Below the pieces are notes generated by a model, which had not been told where the DNA came from, searched no databases, and saw nothing but the letters and a program-made list of their open reading frames with translations. Positions 17,292-25,582 of a stretch of 64,000 nt of DNA are shown here, piece after piece. Position 1 is the first letter of the stretch. Each line of letters opens with the position of its first letter. The translations under genes and the position numbers were made by a program. This DNA is from an uncultured Porphyromonadaceae bacterium (GTDB lineage: Bacteria; Bacteroidota; Bacteroidia; Bacteroidales; Muribaculaceae), in assembly GCA_947177035.1 (NCBI GenBank), contig CAMWSS010000010.1, positions 1 to 64,000 of the forward strand, read 5' to 3'.

Positions 17292-17957
17292 ATGAAACGG
17301 ATTTTAGCCCTATCGGCCATTGCGGCAGCGTTGTACGGATGCAATTCTTCGACTCCTGGAGACGAAGATAAATATGTGGCGTTCAATATCGTGACGTATG
17401 AAGGTACGTCGGACGACGGCGTGACCACCCTGAGCTATCAGGTCATCAACGATTCGCCGTTGCTGACTCTGACCTGCAATTGGACTCCCGACCGCGAACT
17501 GCCGGCCGGCACCCGACTGCTGGTGGCATATAGCTCCGACACCCCGACCGAAAGCGGCAGCGTGAATCTGCTGCAGGCATCGCTGGTCTATGGCGGGGCG
17601 CTGGAGGTGAGCGACAAGACCGACAGCATTGCCGGCTCGGGCACTCCTCTGTGGATCAGTTCCATGTGGCGGTCGGGCCATTATCTGAATCTTGACTGCC
17701 AGGCGCGCTATGCGTCGGGCGGGCGGAAGGTGCGGCTTGTGGCCGACGACTCGACCCTCGCCGACGACTATCCGGTGCTTTATCTGGTCAATTGCGCCAA
17801 GGGCGAGGATGACATGTCGCCTTACAATCAGCGCCTCTATGGCTCATGGGACGTCGACACCCTCTGGTCCCGGCCGACGGTCATGGGGCTGACTGTGGTC
17901 ATGGACGACTCCAACCGCGGCATCACCGAGATGACATTCAGCAAGCAGTCCGAATGA
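17292..17957 (+). CDS. Predicted lipoprotein, possibly NigD-like
   Basis: A 221-residue lipoprotein: signal peptide with lipobox ALYGC (lipid Cys17), then a short Ser/Asp linker. The body is all beta-like. An N-terminal part has YVAFNIVTYEG and DGVTTLSYQVIND, a central part has PAGTRLLVAYSSD, and the end has VDTLWSRPTVMGLTVVMDD. This order (small beta domain, RLLVxY, then a C-terminal sandwich) recalls the NigD family of Bacteroidales lipoproteins, whose function is unknown. The assignment is by pattern only. The gene stands alone before DUF3467. Confidence 0.6.
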   Translation: MKRILALSAIAAALYGCNSSTPGDEDKYVAFNIVTYEGTSDDGVTTLSYQVINDSPLLTLTCNWTPDRELPAGTRLLVAYSSDTPTESGSVNLLQASLVYGGALEVSDKTDSIAGSGTPLWISSMWRSGHYLNLDCQARYASGGRKVRLVADDSTLADDYPVLYLVNCAKGEDDMSPYNQRLYGSWDVDTLWSRPTVMGLTVVMDDSNRGITEMTFSKQSE

Positions 17958-18017
17958 AACATAACGACAAATTCCAAAACATAGAATAACCATTAAAACA
18001 AACGAACCCACACAATT

Positions 18018-18344
18018 ATGGCAAACAACAAACCCCAACAGGAAATAAAAGTAGAGCTGTCGCCCGAAGTTGCCAAAGGCAATTACTGCAATCTGGCAAT
18101 GATCGCCCACAGCCCCAGCGAATTCTTCATGGACTTCATCACCGTGGCTCCCAACATGCCCCAGGCCAGAGTGCAGACACGCGTGATCATGACCCCCGAA
18201 AACGCCAAGAACCTGCTTCATGCCCTTGCTGAAAACGTGCAGCGCTATGAGCAGACCTTCGGCGAGATCAAACCCCGCGCCCCCAAGGCCGGCATGAACC
18301 CCGGCGGAGGCATTCCCAACCCCTTCATGGACGGCAACGCCTGA
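18018..18344 (+). CDS. DUF3467 family protein
   Basis: A 108-residue cytosolic protein. The central motif, YCNLAMIAHSPSEFFMDF then RVIMTPENAKNLLHAL, is the full DUF3467 signature (sites where the chain reads NxxxIxHSPxEFxxDF). The C-terminal tail is Pro/Gly rich. Function is unknown in all members, which are widespread in Bacteroidetes and some archaea. It lies 37 bases before cysS on the same strand and could share its transcript. Confidence 0.88.
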   Translation: MANNKPQQEIKVELSPEVAKGNYCNLAMIAHSPSEFFMDFITVAPNMPQARVQTRVIMTPENAKNLLHALAENVQRYEQTFGEIKPRAPKAGMNPGGGIPNPFMDGNA

Positions 18345-18381
18345 TCGCGCTGTCGGCTGTATTTAACCCCCGACTGTCAGA

Positions 18382-19839
18382 ATGCAGATATATAATTCAC
18401 TGACCCGGCGCAAGGAGGAGTTTGTCCCCCTTGTGCCCGGACGGGTGGGAATGTATGTGTGCGGACCCACTGTCTATGGCGACGGTCATCTCGGACACGC
18501 CCGCCCGGCCATCACGTTCGACGTGCTCTACCGTTATCTGACCCATCTTGGCTATAAAGTGCGCTATGTGCGCAACATCACCGACGTCGGCCATCTGGAA
18601 AACGATGCCGACTCGGGCGAGGACAAGGTGGCCAAGAAGGCCCGGCTCGAGCAGCTCGAGCCGATGGAGGTTGTGCAACACTATCTCAACAGCTATCATG
18701 AGGCGATGGCCCGTCTGGGCGTGCTGCCGCCGTCGATAGAGCCTCACGCGTCGGGTCATATCATAGAGCAGATCGACTATGTCCAGAAGATTCTGGACGC
18801 AGGCTATGCCTATGTGAGCGAAGGCTCCGTATATTTCGACGTGCCGAAATATAATGCCGACCATAATTACGGAAAGCTTTCGGGACGGAATATCGACGAA
18901 CTGTTTGCCAACACCCGCGCTCTGGACGGGCAGCAGGAAAAGCGTCATCCGGCCGACTTCGCCCTCTGGAAGAAGGCGTCGCCCGAACACCTGATGCGCT
19001 GGCCGAGTCCGTGGAGCGACGGTTTCCCGGGCTGGCATCTGGAGTGCTCGACAATGGGCGAGAAATATCTCGGCGAGCAGTTCGACATACATGGCGGCGG
19101 GCTCGACCTGATGTTTCCCCACCATGAGTGCGAGATAGCCCAGTCGGTCGCCCACAACGGTCATGAGACAGTGCGCTACTGGATGCACAACAACATGATC
19201 ACCATCGACGGCAAGAAGATGGGCAAGAGCTATGGCAACTTCATCACTCTCCAGCAGTTCTTTGCCGGCGACCATCCGCTGCTTGACCAGGCCTATTCGC
19301 CGATGACCATCCGCTTCTTCATCCTGATGGCCCAGTATCGTTCGACTCTCGACTTCAGCAACGATGCCCTGAAGGGCGCCGAAAAGGCCATGAAGCGCAT
19401 GCTTGAAGGCTGGAAGCGCCTCCAGGAGCTGAAGCCCTCCGACGCAAGCACCATCGACGTGAGCGGATATGCCGACAAAATGCGCGAGGCGATGGACGAT
19501 GACCTCAACACCCCGATCGTGCTGGCCCATCTGTTTGACGTGTGTCGCCTGATCAATCAGGTCAACGACGGCAACGCCACTGCCACTTCCGCCGATATCG
19601 CGACGATGAAAGAGCTGTTTCAGACCTATCTCTTCGATATTCTCGGCATCATTCCCGAAGGCGAGGCCGGAGCCAACATGCGCCCCTATGAAGAGGCCGT
19701 CGACCTGCTGTTGCAGATCCGCTCCGAGGCCAAGGCCCGCAAGGACTGGGCGACGTCGGATCTGATCCGCAACCGCCTGTCGGAGATCGGTTTCAGCGTC
19801 AAAGACACCAAAGATGGCTTTGAATGGAGCCTCAAGTAG
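18382..19839 (+). CDS. cysS: Cysteine--tRNA ligase
   Basis: A 485-residue class I aminoacyl-tRNA synthetase. The zinc-site cysteine and HIGH-type signature read [18 protein letters not shown] (residues 27-44), the second zinc region reads [16 protein letters not shown] near 215, [18 protein letters not shown] follows near 235, and the KMSKS-type loop is KMGKSYGNF near 273. The C-terminal helical DALR-like domain binds the anticodon. Length is normal for the family. A long hairpin follows the stop codon. Confidence 0.96.
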   Translation: MQIYNSLTRRKEEFVPLVPGRVGMYVCGPTVYGDGHLGHARPAITFDVLYRYLTHLGYKVRYVRNITDVGHLENDADSGEDKVAKKARLEQLEPMEVVQHYLNSYHEAMARLGVLPPSIEPHASGHIIEQIDYVQKILDAGYAYVSEGSVYFDVPKYNADHNYGKLSGRNIDELFANTRALDGQQEKRHPADFALWKKASPEHLMRWPSPWSDGFPGWHLECSTMGEKYLGEQFDIHGGGLDLMFPHHECEIAQSVAHNGHETVRYWMHNNMITIDGKKMGKSYGNFITLQQFFAGDHPLLDQAYSPMTIRFFILMAQYRSTLDFSNDALKGAEKAMKRMLEGWKRLQELKPSDASTIDVSGYADKMREAMDDDLNTPIVLAHLFDVCRLINQVNDGNATATSADIATMKELFQTYLFDILGIIPEGEAGANMRPYEEAVDLLLQIRSEAKARKDWATSDLIRNRLSEIGFSVKDTKDGFEWSLK

Positions 19840-19865
19840 GATTACGACTTTGTAACGACTATAAC

Positions 19866-19899
19866 ACACAGGGCTGCGGCAGTTTCCGCGGCCCTGTGT
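19866..19899. terminator. Hairpin between cysS and the helicase gene
   Basis: A 14-bp stem (19866-19879 with 19886-19899, one G-T pair) with a six-base loop. No T-run follows on the plus strand, so termination here is plausible but weaker than at the other sites. Confidence 0.5.
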
Positions 19900-19920
19900 A
19901 AAATATATTCCCGCCTCATC

Positions 19921-21324
19921 ATGACGGCCGAAGAATTTGCGGAACGTTGGCTGACCAATCTGCCCTATGTGGCCAATGACCAGCAGGTGCAGGTCATGGC
20001 CGCGCTGACCCGGTTCTGCGCGCGCGGCAACTCCGGCGGCGATCCGGTCTTTGTGTTGTGCGGCTATGCCGGCACGGGCAAGACCACGCTTTGCGCGTCG
20101 CTGGTGCGCACCCTCCGGGAGGCCGGGACTGCCTCGGTGCTCATGGCGCCGACCGGACGCGCCGCCAAGGTCTTTTCGGCCTATTGCGGCTATCCGGCCC
20201 ATACGATCCACCGCACGATCTACCGGCCTCCGTCCGACGGATGCCCGTTTACGGAAGTGCTTGTCAATCCGCGATCTAACACCGTCTTTATCGTCGACGA
20301 GGCGTCGATGATCGGCGGCGAGACCGACGGGGCCTTCCTGCTCTCCGATCTCATCCAGTTTGTTTTTTCGGGCAGCAACAACCGGCTGATACTCATGGGC
20401 GACACGGCGCAGCTCCCTCCGGTGGGCTGCTCGGAGTCACCGGCGCTCGATTCCGCAGTGCTCCGGTCGTATGGCCTTAACGTGAGCCGGGCCATGCTCA
20501 CCGACACCGTGCGCCAGGCCAAGTCGAGCGGCATACTCTATAACGCCACCCGCCTGCGGCGAGCCATGAGGCAGTCGCCGCTGCCGGTGCCGCAGTTGTG
20601 TTTCGACGGATTTTCCGACGTCGTGCCCGTTTCGGGCGAAGAACTTGAAGAAGTGCTTTCTGACGCATATTGCACCGACGGCATCGACGACACCGTCATC
20701 ATCACCCGCGCCAACTGGCGAGCCACCCAGTTCAATCTGGCCGTGCGCCAGAGGCTGCTCGGCCGCGAGGAGGAGCTGTGTCGCGACGATATGCTGCTTG
20801 TCGCCAAAAACAACTATTTCTGGACTGCCCGGATCAAAGACGGCGGATTCATTGCCAATGGCGACACCGCCCGGGTGGTCAGGATCTACGGCACCGAAGA
20901 ACGATATGGCTTCCGCTTTGCCGACGTGCGCCTGTTTTTCCCGCATTCAGGACTCGAAACCGATTGCAAGATCATCATGGAGTGTCTGCTTTCCGACTCT
21001 CCGGCGCTCAGTCATGAACAGCAGCAGCGCCTCTTTCAGAGCGTCTACACCGACCCCGCTCTCTTCACCGAATACACTCCCCACGGCGCCCGCCTGCGAG
21101 CCATGAAGACCAATCCTCACTATCAGGCCCTGCAGGTCAAATATGCCTATGCCGTCACCTGCCACAAGGCCCAGGGCGGCCAGTGGACCAACGTCTTCGT
21201 CGATCTCGGCTCCATCGCGCCCGAAGCCCTCACGGGCATCGACTTCTACCGCTGGCTCTACACCGCCACGACCCGAGCCACCACCCGCCTGTTCTATCTC
21301 AACCCATTCTGCGCCGACAGCTGA
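19921..21324 (+). CDS. RecD-like/Dda-type ATP-dependent DNA helicase
   Basis: A 467-residue superfamily 1B helicase. Walker A is GYAGTGKTT (residues 48-56). Motif Ia reads APTGRAAKVFS, Walker B is VFIVDEASMIG near residue 120, and motif III is LMGDTAQLPPVG near residue 158. The C-terminal UvrD_C_2-type part has YAYAVTCHKAQGGQW near residue 400, followed by YTATTRA. It lacks the N-terminal RecD2 extension, so it resembles the short Dda/AAA_30 form common in Bacteroidetes. A role in replication or recombination is likely. Its 3' end overlaps the convergent ptuB gene by 31 bases. Confidence 0.88.
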   Translation: MTAEEFAERWLTNLPYVANDQQVQVMAALTRFCARGNSGGDPVFVLCGYAGTGKTTLCASLVRTLREAGTASVLMAPTGRAAKVFSAYCGYPAHTIHRTIYRPPSDGCPFTEVLVNPRSNTVFIVDEASMIGGETDGAFLLSDLIQFVFSGSNNRLILMGDTAQLPPVGCSESPALDSAVLRSYGLNVSRAMLTDTVRQAKSSGILYNATRLRRAMRQSPLPVPQLCFDGFSDVVPVSGEELEEVLSDAYCTDGIDDTVIITRANWRATQFNLAVRQRLLGREEELCRDDMLLVAKNNYFWTARIKDGGFIANGDTARVVRIYGTEERYGFRFADVRLFFPHSGLETDCKIIMECLLSDSPALSHEQQQRLFQSVYTDPALFTEYTPHGARLRAMKTNPHYQALQVKYAYAVTCHKAQGGQWTNVFVDLGSIAPEALTGIDFYRWLYTATTRATTRLFYLNPFCADS

Positions 21325-22055
21325 AAATAATGATAGAACCAGCGAAAACTTACGAGTAGATTCCAGTTTGAATCGTTGGCCAATCGGAATTGATCTACAG
21401 TTAGATCTTCCCTCCCGAAAATTTGACGAAGGAGTTTGGTTCGGGCAATTTTATCGGTCGCATTACAGATCTGGACGTCGGTCACACCAGCATTTTGAGC
21501 CTTGTACCACAAGCAACGCCATTTGCAGTTGGCCGTTTCATTGAGATAGGCTCTTATCTCCTCGCAAAAGGCGTTGGCCGGCATTTTCATCTTGCCGTCG
21601 GCGTTATAACTTACTTCGGTTGGATTATTGAAAAAGATCGGTTTGATTTCTTTGTTGTCTTTTCTGCTGTTGCATTCCTCGCAAGTCAAGACGAGGTTGC
21701 CATAGGCAATGTCGTGTGGGTAATATTTTACCTGACCGTTTGCCGATATGTGCACAGCCCGACTCCAGGAGTGAGTGTGGACTATGTCGTGGCGGTAATT
21801 GCCTTGCCGAATAAGCGCCGGAAAACGTCTCACGTTGACCGAACGCGGAATGATATGGTCGTTTGTGCCTGTAATCAGGCTCTGCATGCAGTATGCGCAG
21901 AAACCATTCTGCTCATCCCTCAGCACATCTTTCATGGCTGCTCTATCCGCGTCTCCCACATCCTTGTAAGAGTTTGTGTTGGTGTCGAGGAGTCTGTTGG
22001 ATATGCTATTGAAGCGACTTGAATATATCAGCGATGATTTGTCGATGTACTGCAT
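21294..22055 (-). CDS. ptuB: Septu system HNH nuclease PtuB
   Basis: A 253-residue HNH endonuclease. The zinc-finger-like knuckle CAYC (Cys53, Cys56) precedes the catalytic DHIIPRS (Asp66-His67), and NLVLTCEECNSRK (Asn120, Cys125, Cys128, Asn129) completes the HNH fold. This layout, with a Cys-x2-Cys on either side, is that of PtuB and related retron and Septu nucleases. PtuB cuts nucleic acid when released by, or acting with, the PtuA ATPase during phage infection. It starts three bases after the ptuA stop. The last residues are coded antisense to the helicase gene. Confidence 0.8.
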   Translation of the reverse strand: MQYIDKSSLIYSSRFNSISNRLLDTNTNSYKDVGDADRAAMKDVLRDEQNGFCAYCMQSLITGTNDHIIPRSVNVRRFPALIRQGNYRHDIVHTHSWSRAVHISANGQVKYYPHDIAYGNLVLTCEECNSRKDNKEIKPIFFNNPTEVSYNADGKMKMPANAFCEEIRAYLNETANCKWRCLWYKAQNAGVTDVQICNATDKIARTKLLRQIFGREDLTVDQFRLANDSNWNLLVSFRWFYHYFQLSAQNGLR

Positions 22056-22058
22056 GGC

Positions 22059-23543
22059 TCAGTGTTCGCTCCAACTGGTGATCAGGTTGTTGATATACTC
22101 GTCTCTGTCTTCATGCCCGGAAAAGAAGTCTTTCAGGCTGTTGCGTACAAGACTAATGGTTTCTTCATCGCTTGCTGCGGAAGCTTCACGTATAAGTTCC
22201 TCATATATCTGGAGAGCGTGGGAGCGGCCATAGCCGTGCATACGGCGCACAAGTGTTTCTCCGTAATCCACACCGTAACAGTCAGGCAGAGTGGTGAATG
22301 AGTGGTCGTCGTTCAGGCTGACCACTTTGGCGGAATCTGATCCGCCATGCACGTTGGCGACTACCGATGGAGAATGGCTCGAAATGATGAATTGTACTTT
22401 TGGGAATGCAGTGTGCAGGCGTGCAATGACCTCTTCGACCAGAGTAGGATGCAGATGCAGTTCAAGTTCGTCGATAATTACTATACCGTCGGGTGACACA
22501 AGAGAGGTATTCGGATTTGGCTTCATGAACTCGCGCAGGATAATGTTGCGGTTAAGAATGAAGTAGCGGTATGCAATCTCGAATACCATAGCAAACAGCC
22601 TTTTGTAGCCTTCGGGCAGCATATGGAAGAATCGGAACGTGCCATCGGTAAAGTTGACGCGAAGCAATTTCTTATGGCTCTCCTTAATTAAATATTTGCC
22701 AACTGAGAGCGATTCTATCTCCATCGACTCGTTGTCGCGTGTGAGCAGAGGGCGGGTGAATGCGCGCAGGAATGACGTCACATAATCTATTTCGGTGTTG
22801 TATATTCTTAATGTTTCAAGCCTGCTTTCCAGCCTGCGTCGAACTTCGCTTGGCAGATCAGGCTGACTGAGCCTGGAGGTTACGGCGGTGATGCCTGTTT
22901 CAAAGTCGTTGAGTTTGTCGTAAGCCTTCAGGAAGAGACCTTCCCAGAAATAGAAGTCGGTATTGTCTGCGTCCCAGCGATAGTAACCGGCTCGGCGCTC
23001 TATGTTTTCGACGTTGTCATTCAGACAGAATTTTTCATAATCGCTTTTGTCGTTGCGTGAGTGCGGAAACGAGTCGGAAAAATATGCGAGCAGAGGCAGC
23101 GGAGTATATGTGGTATCTTTGTTGTAATATTTTAAAAAAACGTCGAAAATATCACGGTAAGGCATCTGGCTGTCTCGTCCTTTGCCTTCCTTGATAATAG
23201 CCCAGCCTTTTTCGACACCATAGATGCTACCTGTGCAATCAAGCCTGATATTGTAATCCGGTTCTTTCGGTTCCCAGGAAAATTCGAACGGGTATGTCGC
23301 ATCAGTTGATTTGAGAGTGTTGTTTTTTATGTTTTTTCCGTCGCCAACGAAATTGTACTGGCGGCTGTCTTTGGTGAGTATAAAACTCAGGGCTTTCTTC
23401 AGCGCCTGTAGCAGGGTTGTCTTGCCAGAACCGTTAAGGCCGATTATTACTGTGGCAGTGCTCCCGAAGTCGATGCGACATTCTCGGCTGTAACACTTAA
23501 AATTTTTAAGTGTCAGGCTCTTGATTCTGTATAGGCTGTTCAT
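22059..23543 (-). CDS. ptuA: Septu system AAA-family ATPase PtuA
   Basis: A 494-residue ATPase with Walker A GLNGSGKTT (residues 35-43), a helical and coiled middle of about 300 residues, Walker B GIVIIDELELHLHP (about 353-366) and a switch motif ISSHSP. This is the AAA_15/AAA_21 ABC-like (SMC-related) form found in Septu and in overcoming-lysogenisation-type systems. The start at 23543 has an AAAGGA ribosome site; a start at 23582 is possible but lies between the site and the promoter. With ptuB it forms a two-gene operon, the usual Septu order. Confidence 0.8.
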   Translation of the reverse strand: MNSLYRIKSLTLKNFKCYSRECRIDFGSTATVIIGLNGSGKTTLLQALKKALSFILTKDSRQYNFVGDGKNIKNNTLKSTDATYPFEFSWEPKEPDYNIRLDCTGSIYGVEKGWAIIKEGKGRDSQMPYRDIFDVFLKYYNKDTTYTPLPLLAYFSDSFPHSRNDKSDYEKFCLNDNVENIERRAGYYRWDADNTDFYFWEGLFLKAYDKLNDFETGITAVTSRLSQPDLPSEVRRRLESRLETLRIYNTEIDYVTSFLRAFTRPLLTRDNESMEIESLSVGKYLIKESHKKLLRVNFTDGTFRFFHMLPEGYKRLFAMVFEIAYRYFILNRNIILREFMKPNPNTSLVSPDGIVIIDELELHLHPTLVEEVIARLHTAFPKVQFIISSHSPSVVANVHGGSDSAKVVSLNDDHSFTTLPDCYGVDYGETLVRRMHGYGRSHALQIYEELIREASAASDEETISLVRNSLKDFFSGHEDRDEYINNLITSWSEH

Positions 23544-23567
23544 TTGATCGTCCTTTTTTATGAGCAA

Positions 23568-23599
23568 CAAAGATATAAACATTTTCGCAAATTAACAAA
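23568..23599 (-). promoter_or_regulatory. Promoter of the ptuAB operon
   Basis: On the minus strand TTTG (23596-23599), 20 bases, then TATCTTTG (23568-23575): a perfect consensus 25 bases before the ptuA ATG. Confidence 0.75.
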
Positions 23600-23661
23600 A
23601 AAGCGGTCTGGTGTTCATGAACTACAGCTTATTCATGTATGCTGTTGTGTGAAATCTACCG

Positions 23662-23690
23662 TTGCGGGGCGTTCTGACCGTTTAACTTTG
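23662..23690 (+). promoter_or_regulatory. Promoter of the DUF4373 gene
   Basis: TTG (23662-23664), 18 bases, then TAACTTTG (23683-23690), eight bases before the ATG. Spacing is slightly short. Confidence 0.5.
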
Positions 23691-23698
23691 CGCCACAT

Positions 23699-24238
23699 AT
23701 GAAGGTAGATAGCAAATTCTTTGAACAGCGCTGGGTCCGGGCGATCCAGGCTGAGTTTGGAGCACAGGGAGTGCTCGCCGTTATCCGTCTGCTTTGCAGT
23801 GTCTATGATTCCCCCGAGGGCTATTGGCGCGACTGGTCGGCAATGGATCAGGCCGTGCTGGCTGGCGAGGTCGGTATGTCGGTCGACGACGTCGGTCGCC
23901 TGATAGACCGTCTGGTGGACTATGGCGTCATCAACGGCGACAAGCTCCGGCGTGACCACGTCGTCACCTCCCGGACCATACAGCTCGAATATATCCGCCA
24001 GGCCGGAGTGGCCCGCGCGCGCCGCCTTGACTGGAAGGCCCACTCCCTGCTCCCGTTGGAGGAGCTGCTGGAACTGGGCATAGCCCCGGCCATCATCGAG
24101 GACTTCGACGAGGAATATGGAGTGCCGCTCCCGATTTGTCGCCGTGCGCCTGAGCGGTATCCCGGTTTCCGCCAGGTGCGCATCCGCCACCGCGACCCGC
24201 ACACCCACATTTATCGTCTCCAGAAAATTAGACTATGA
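23699..24238 (+). CDS. DUF4373 / Lin1244-like domain protein
   Basis: A 179-residue protein. Residues 1-105 match the DUF4373 domain: FFEQRWVRAIQAEFGAQGV, VIRLLCSVYDSPEGYW, and a winged-helix part with LVDYGVIN and a basic ARARR. Such domains are found at the N-terminus of phage and plasmid replisome-organiser proteins in Firmicutes and Bacteroidetes. The C-terminal 70 residues are not recognised. No origin, replicase partner or integrase is nearby, so it may be a remnant or a stand-alone regulator. It lies divergent from ptuA. Confidence 0.72.
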   Translation: MKVDSKFFEQRWVRAIQAEFGAQGVLAVIRLLCSVYDSPEGYWRDWSAMDQAVLAGEVGMSVDDVGRLIDRLVDYGVINGDKLRRDHVVTSRTIQLEYIRQAGVARARRLDWKAHSLLPLEELLELGIAPAIIEDFDEEYGVPLPICRRAPERYPGFRQVRIRHRDPHTHIYRLQKIRL

Positions 24239-24300
24239 GGGCGGCTGCCTCATGAGGCCTGACGATTGTGCGTAATCTGTTGTAAAACATATTCTGAAAG

Positions 24301-24331
24301 TTGCATTTACTGGAATGTTGTCATATCTTTG
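24301..24331 (+). promoter_or_regulatory. Promoter of the leucine-rich-repeat gene
   Basis: TTG (24301-24303), 20 bases, then TATCTTTG (24324-24331), 40 bases before the ATG. Confidence 0.75.
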
Positions 24332-24371
24332 CAAAATTATTATCTGTTAATTTTCACACGCTTCACACAAC

Positions 24372-25409
24372 ATGAAAAATAGAATTGCAGCGGCAGTGGC
24401 CGCAATGGCTATTGGCGCAGTGTCGGCATCGGCATACGACGTCAAGGTGGACGGCATATATTACAATATTATCGATGGCGAATATCTGGAAGTGACGGCG
24501 ATAGTGGATTATAATATTGATTACAGTAGCGAATATAGGGGTGTCGCTCCTAAAAGCGCGAAATTGACACCAAATGATTATGCTGGTGATATAGTTATTC
24601 CTGAGCTGGTTGATGTGGATGGTTTTGATGATCCATTGCCAGTCCGGTCTATTCGTCAAGGGGCATTTAATAATGCCCATAATCTCGTGTCGGTCAAGCT
24701 GCCTTTTTCGATACGTCAAATAGGCACAGGGGCCTTCGCCGAATCGTCAATCAGGATGTTGGATATGAGCAATGCGAATTTGGTTGCCATCCCTGACTGG
24801 CTATGTTACTTATGCGGTGATCTGAAGGTTGTTGAATTGCCGTCGGGAATCACTGAAATCGGCGACGGAGCGTTCTCGATAAGTGGAATCAGGAAGTTGA
24901 AAATTCCTGCTTCGGTGAAATCTATAGGCACACAGGCCTTTAGCCGATGTGAGGATTTAAGAGAGATTGAAGGTGGTCAATCTGTTGAAGAATTTTATAT
25001 CTATTCGTTTGATGGCACAAACATCGGGACCGTGTTTATCTATGACGCCGCAACGACGTTTAGCGGGACGGTCTATGGAAACAACAAGAGTTTACAGAAT
25101 GTGATCTGTTATAAATCTGAACCGGATAATTTTTGGAGTAGCTACTCTATGGATTGGGTATTTTATGGGTCGAATCCTGATTGCACGCTGTGGGTTCCTG
25201 ACGAGAGTCTGGAGTTGTACAAGGCATCGGAGCGGTGGACCTCGTTTTTTACTGACATTCGTCCGTTGAGCCAGTCGGGCATAGAGTCGGCGGTTGCCGC
25301 TGATGACGAGGCTGCTCCGGCGCTGTTCGATCTCCTGGGCCGTCGGGTCACCGCGCCGGTTCAAGGTCGCATCTATGTCGGCTCTGACGGCCGCAAAGTC
25401 CGCTATTGA
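24372..25409 (+). CDS. BspA-type leucine-rich-repeat secreted protein with C-terminal tail
   Basis: A 345-residue protein with a signal peptide (about residues 1-22, ending VSASAYD). Residues 90-280 hold BspA-like LRR_5 repeats, seen as IGTGAFAES, IGDGAFSIS then IRKLKIPASVKSIGTQAFSRC and a later IYDAATTF unit. The C-terminus ALFDLLGRRV then GRIYVGSDGRKVRY resembles a shortened type A secretion tail. Surface adhesion to host or other bacteria is a common role in this family. The middle of the gene is clearly richer in A+T than its neighbours, which suggests a different history. Confidence 0.75.
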   Translation: MKNRIAAAVAAMAIGAVSASAYDVKVDGIYYNIIDGEYLEVTAIVDYNIDYSSEYRGVAPKSAKLTPNDYAGDIVIPELVDVDGFDDPLPVRSIRQGAFNNAHNLVSVKLPFSIRQIGTGAFAESSIRMLDMSNANLVAIPDWLCYLCGDLKVVELPSGITEIGDGAFSISGIRKLKIPASVKSIGTQAFSRCEDLREIEGGQSVEEFYIYSFDGTNIGTVFIYDAATTFSGTVYGNNKSLQNVICYKSEPDNFWSSYSMDWVFYGSNPDCTLWVPDESLELYKASERWTSFFTDIRPLSQSGIESAVAADDEAAPALFDLLGRRVTAPVQGRIYVGSDGRKVRY

Positions 25410-25503
25410 CGACTGCAAAAGTCGGGGATACGTGCTGTCATGCGGTGCGTGGCTCCGGCTTTTACATTGGAGGTCAATTTTGTTCCCGTTTTTTGCCGGA
25501 TTA

Positions 25504-25535
25504 TTTGGTAATAAGGATATAAGTGTGTATCTTTG
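25504..25535 (+). promoter_or_regulatory. Promoter of the GH84 gene
   Basis: TTTG (25504-25507), 20 bases, then TATCTTTG (25528-25535), a full consensus 47 bases before the ATG. Confidence 0.8.
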
Positions 25536-25582
25536 CGAGGTAGTTACTTGACTATAAATCATCAACCAACATATTCCACCAA

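Noticed and set aside
18397-20211. A 604-residue open frame on the minus strand
   Set aside because: It is antisense to cysS and the start of the helicase gene, both with full family motifs. No domain is visible in the antisense product.
21423-22022. A 199-residue open frame opposite ptuB
   Set aside because: It is antisense to a nuclease with clear HNH residues and shows no motif of its own.
21294-24238. A retron with a PtuAB-type effector
   Set aside because: No reverse transcriptase gene and no msr/msd-like repeat were found within several kilobases, so plain Septu is the better call.
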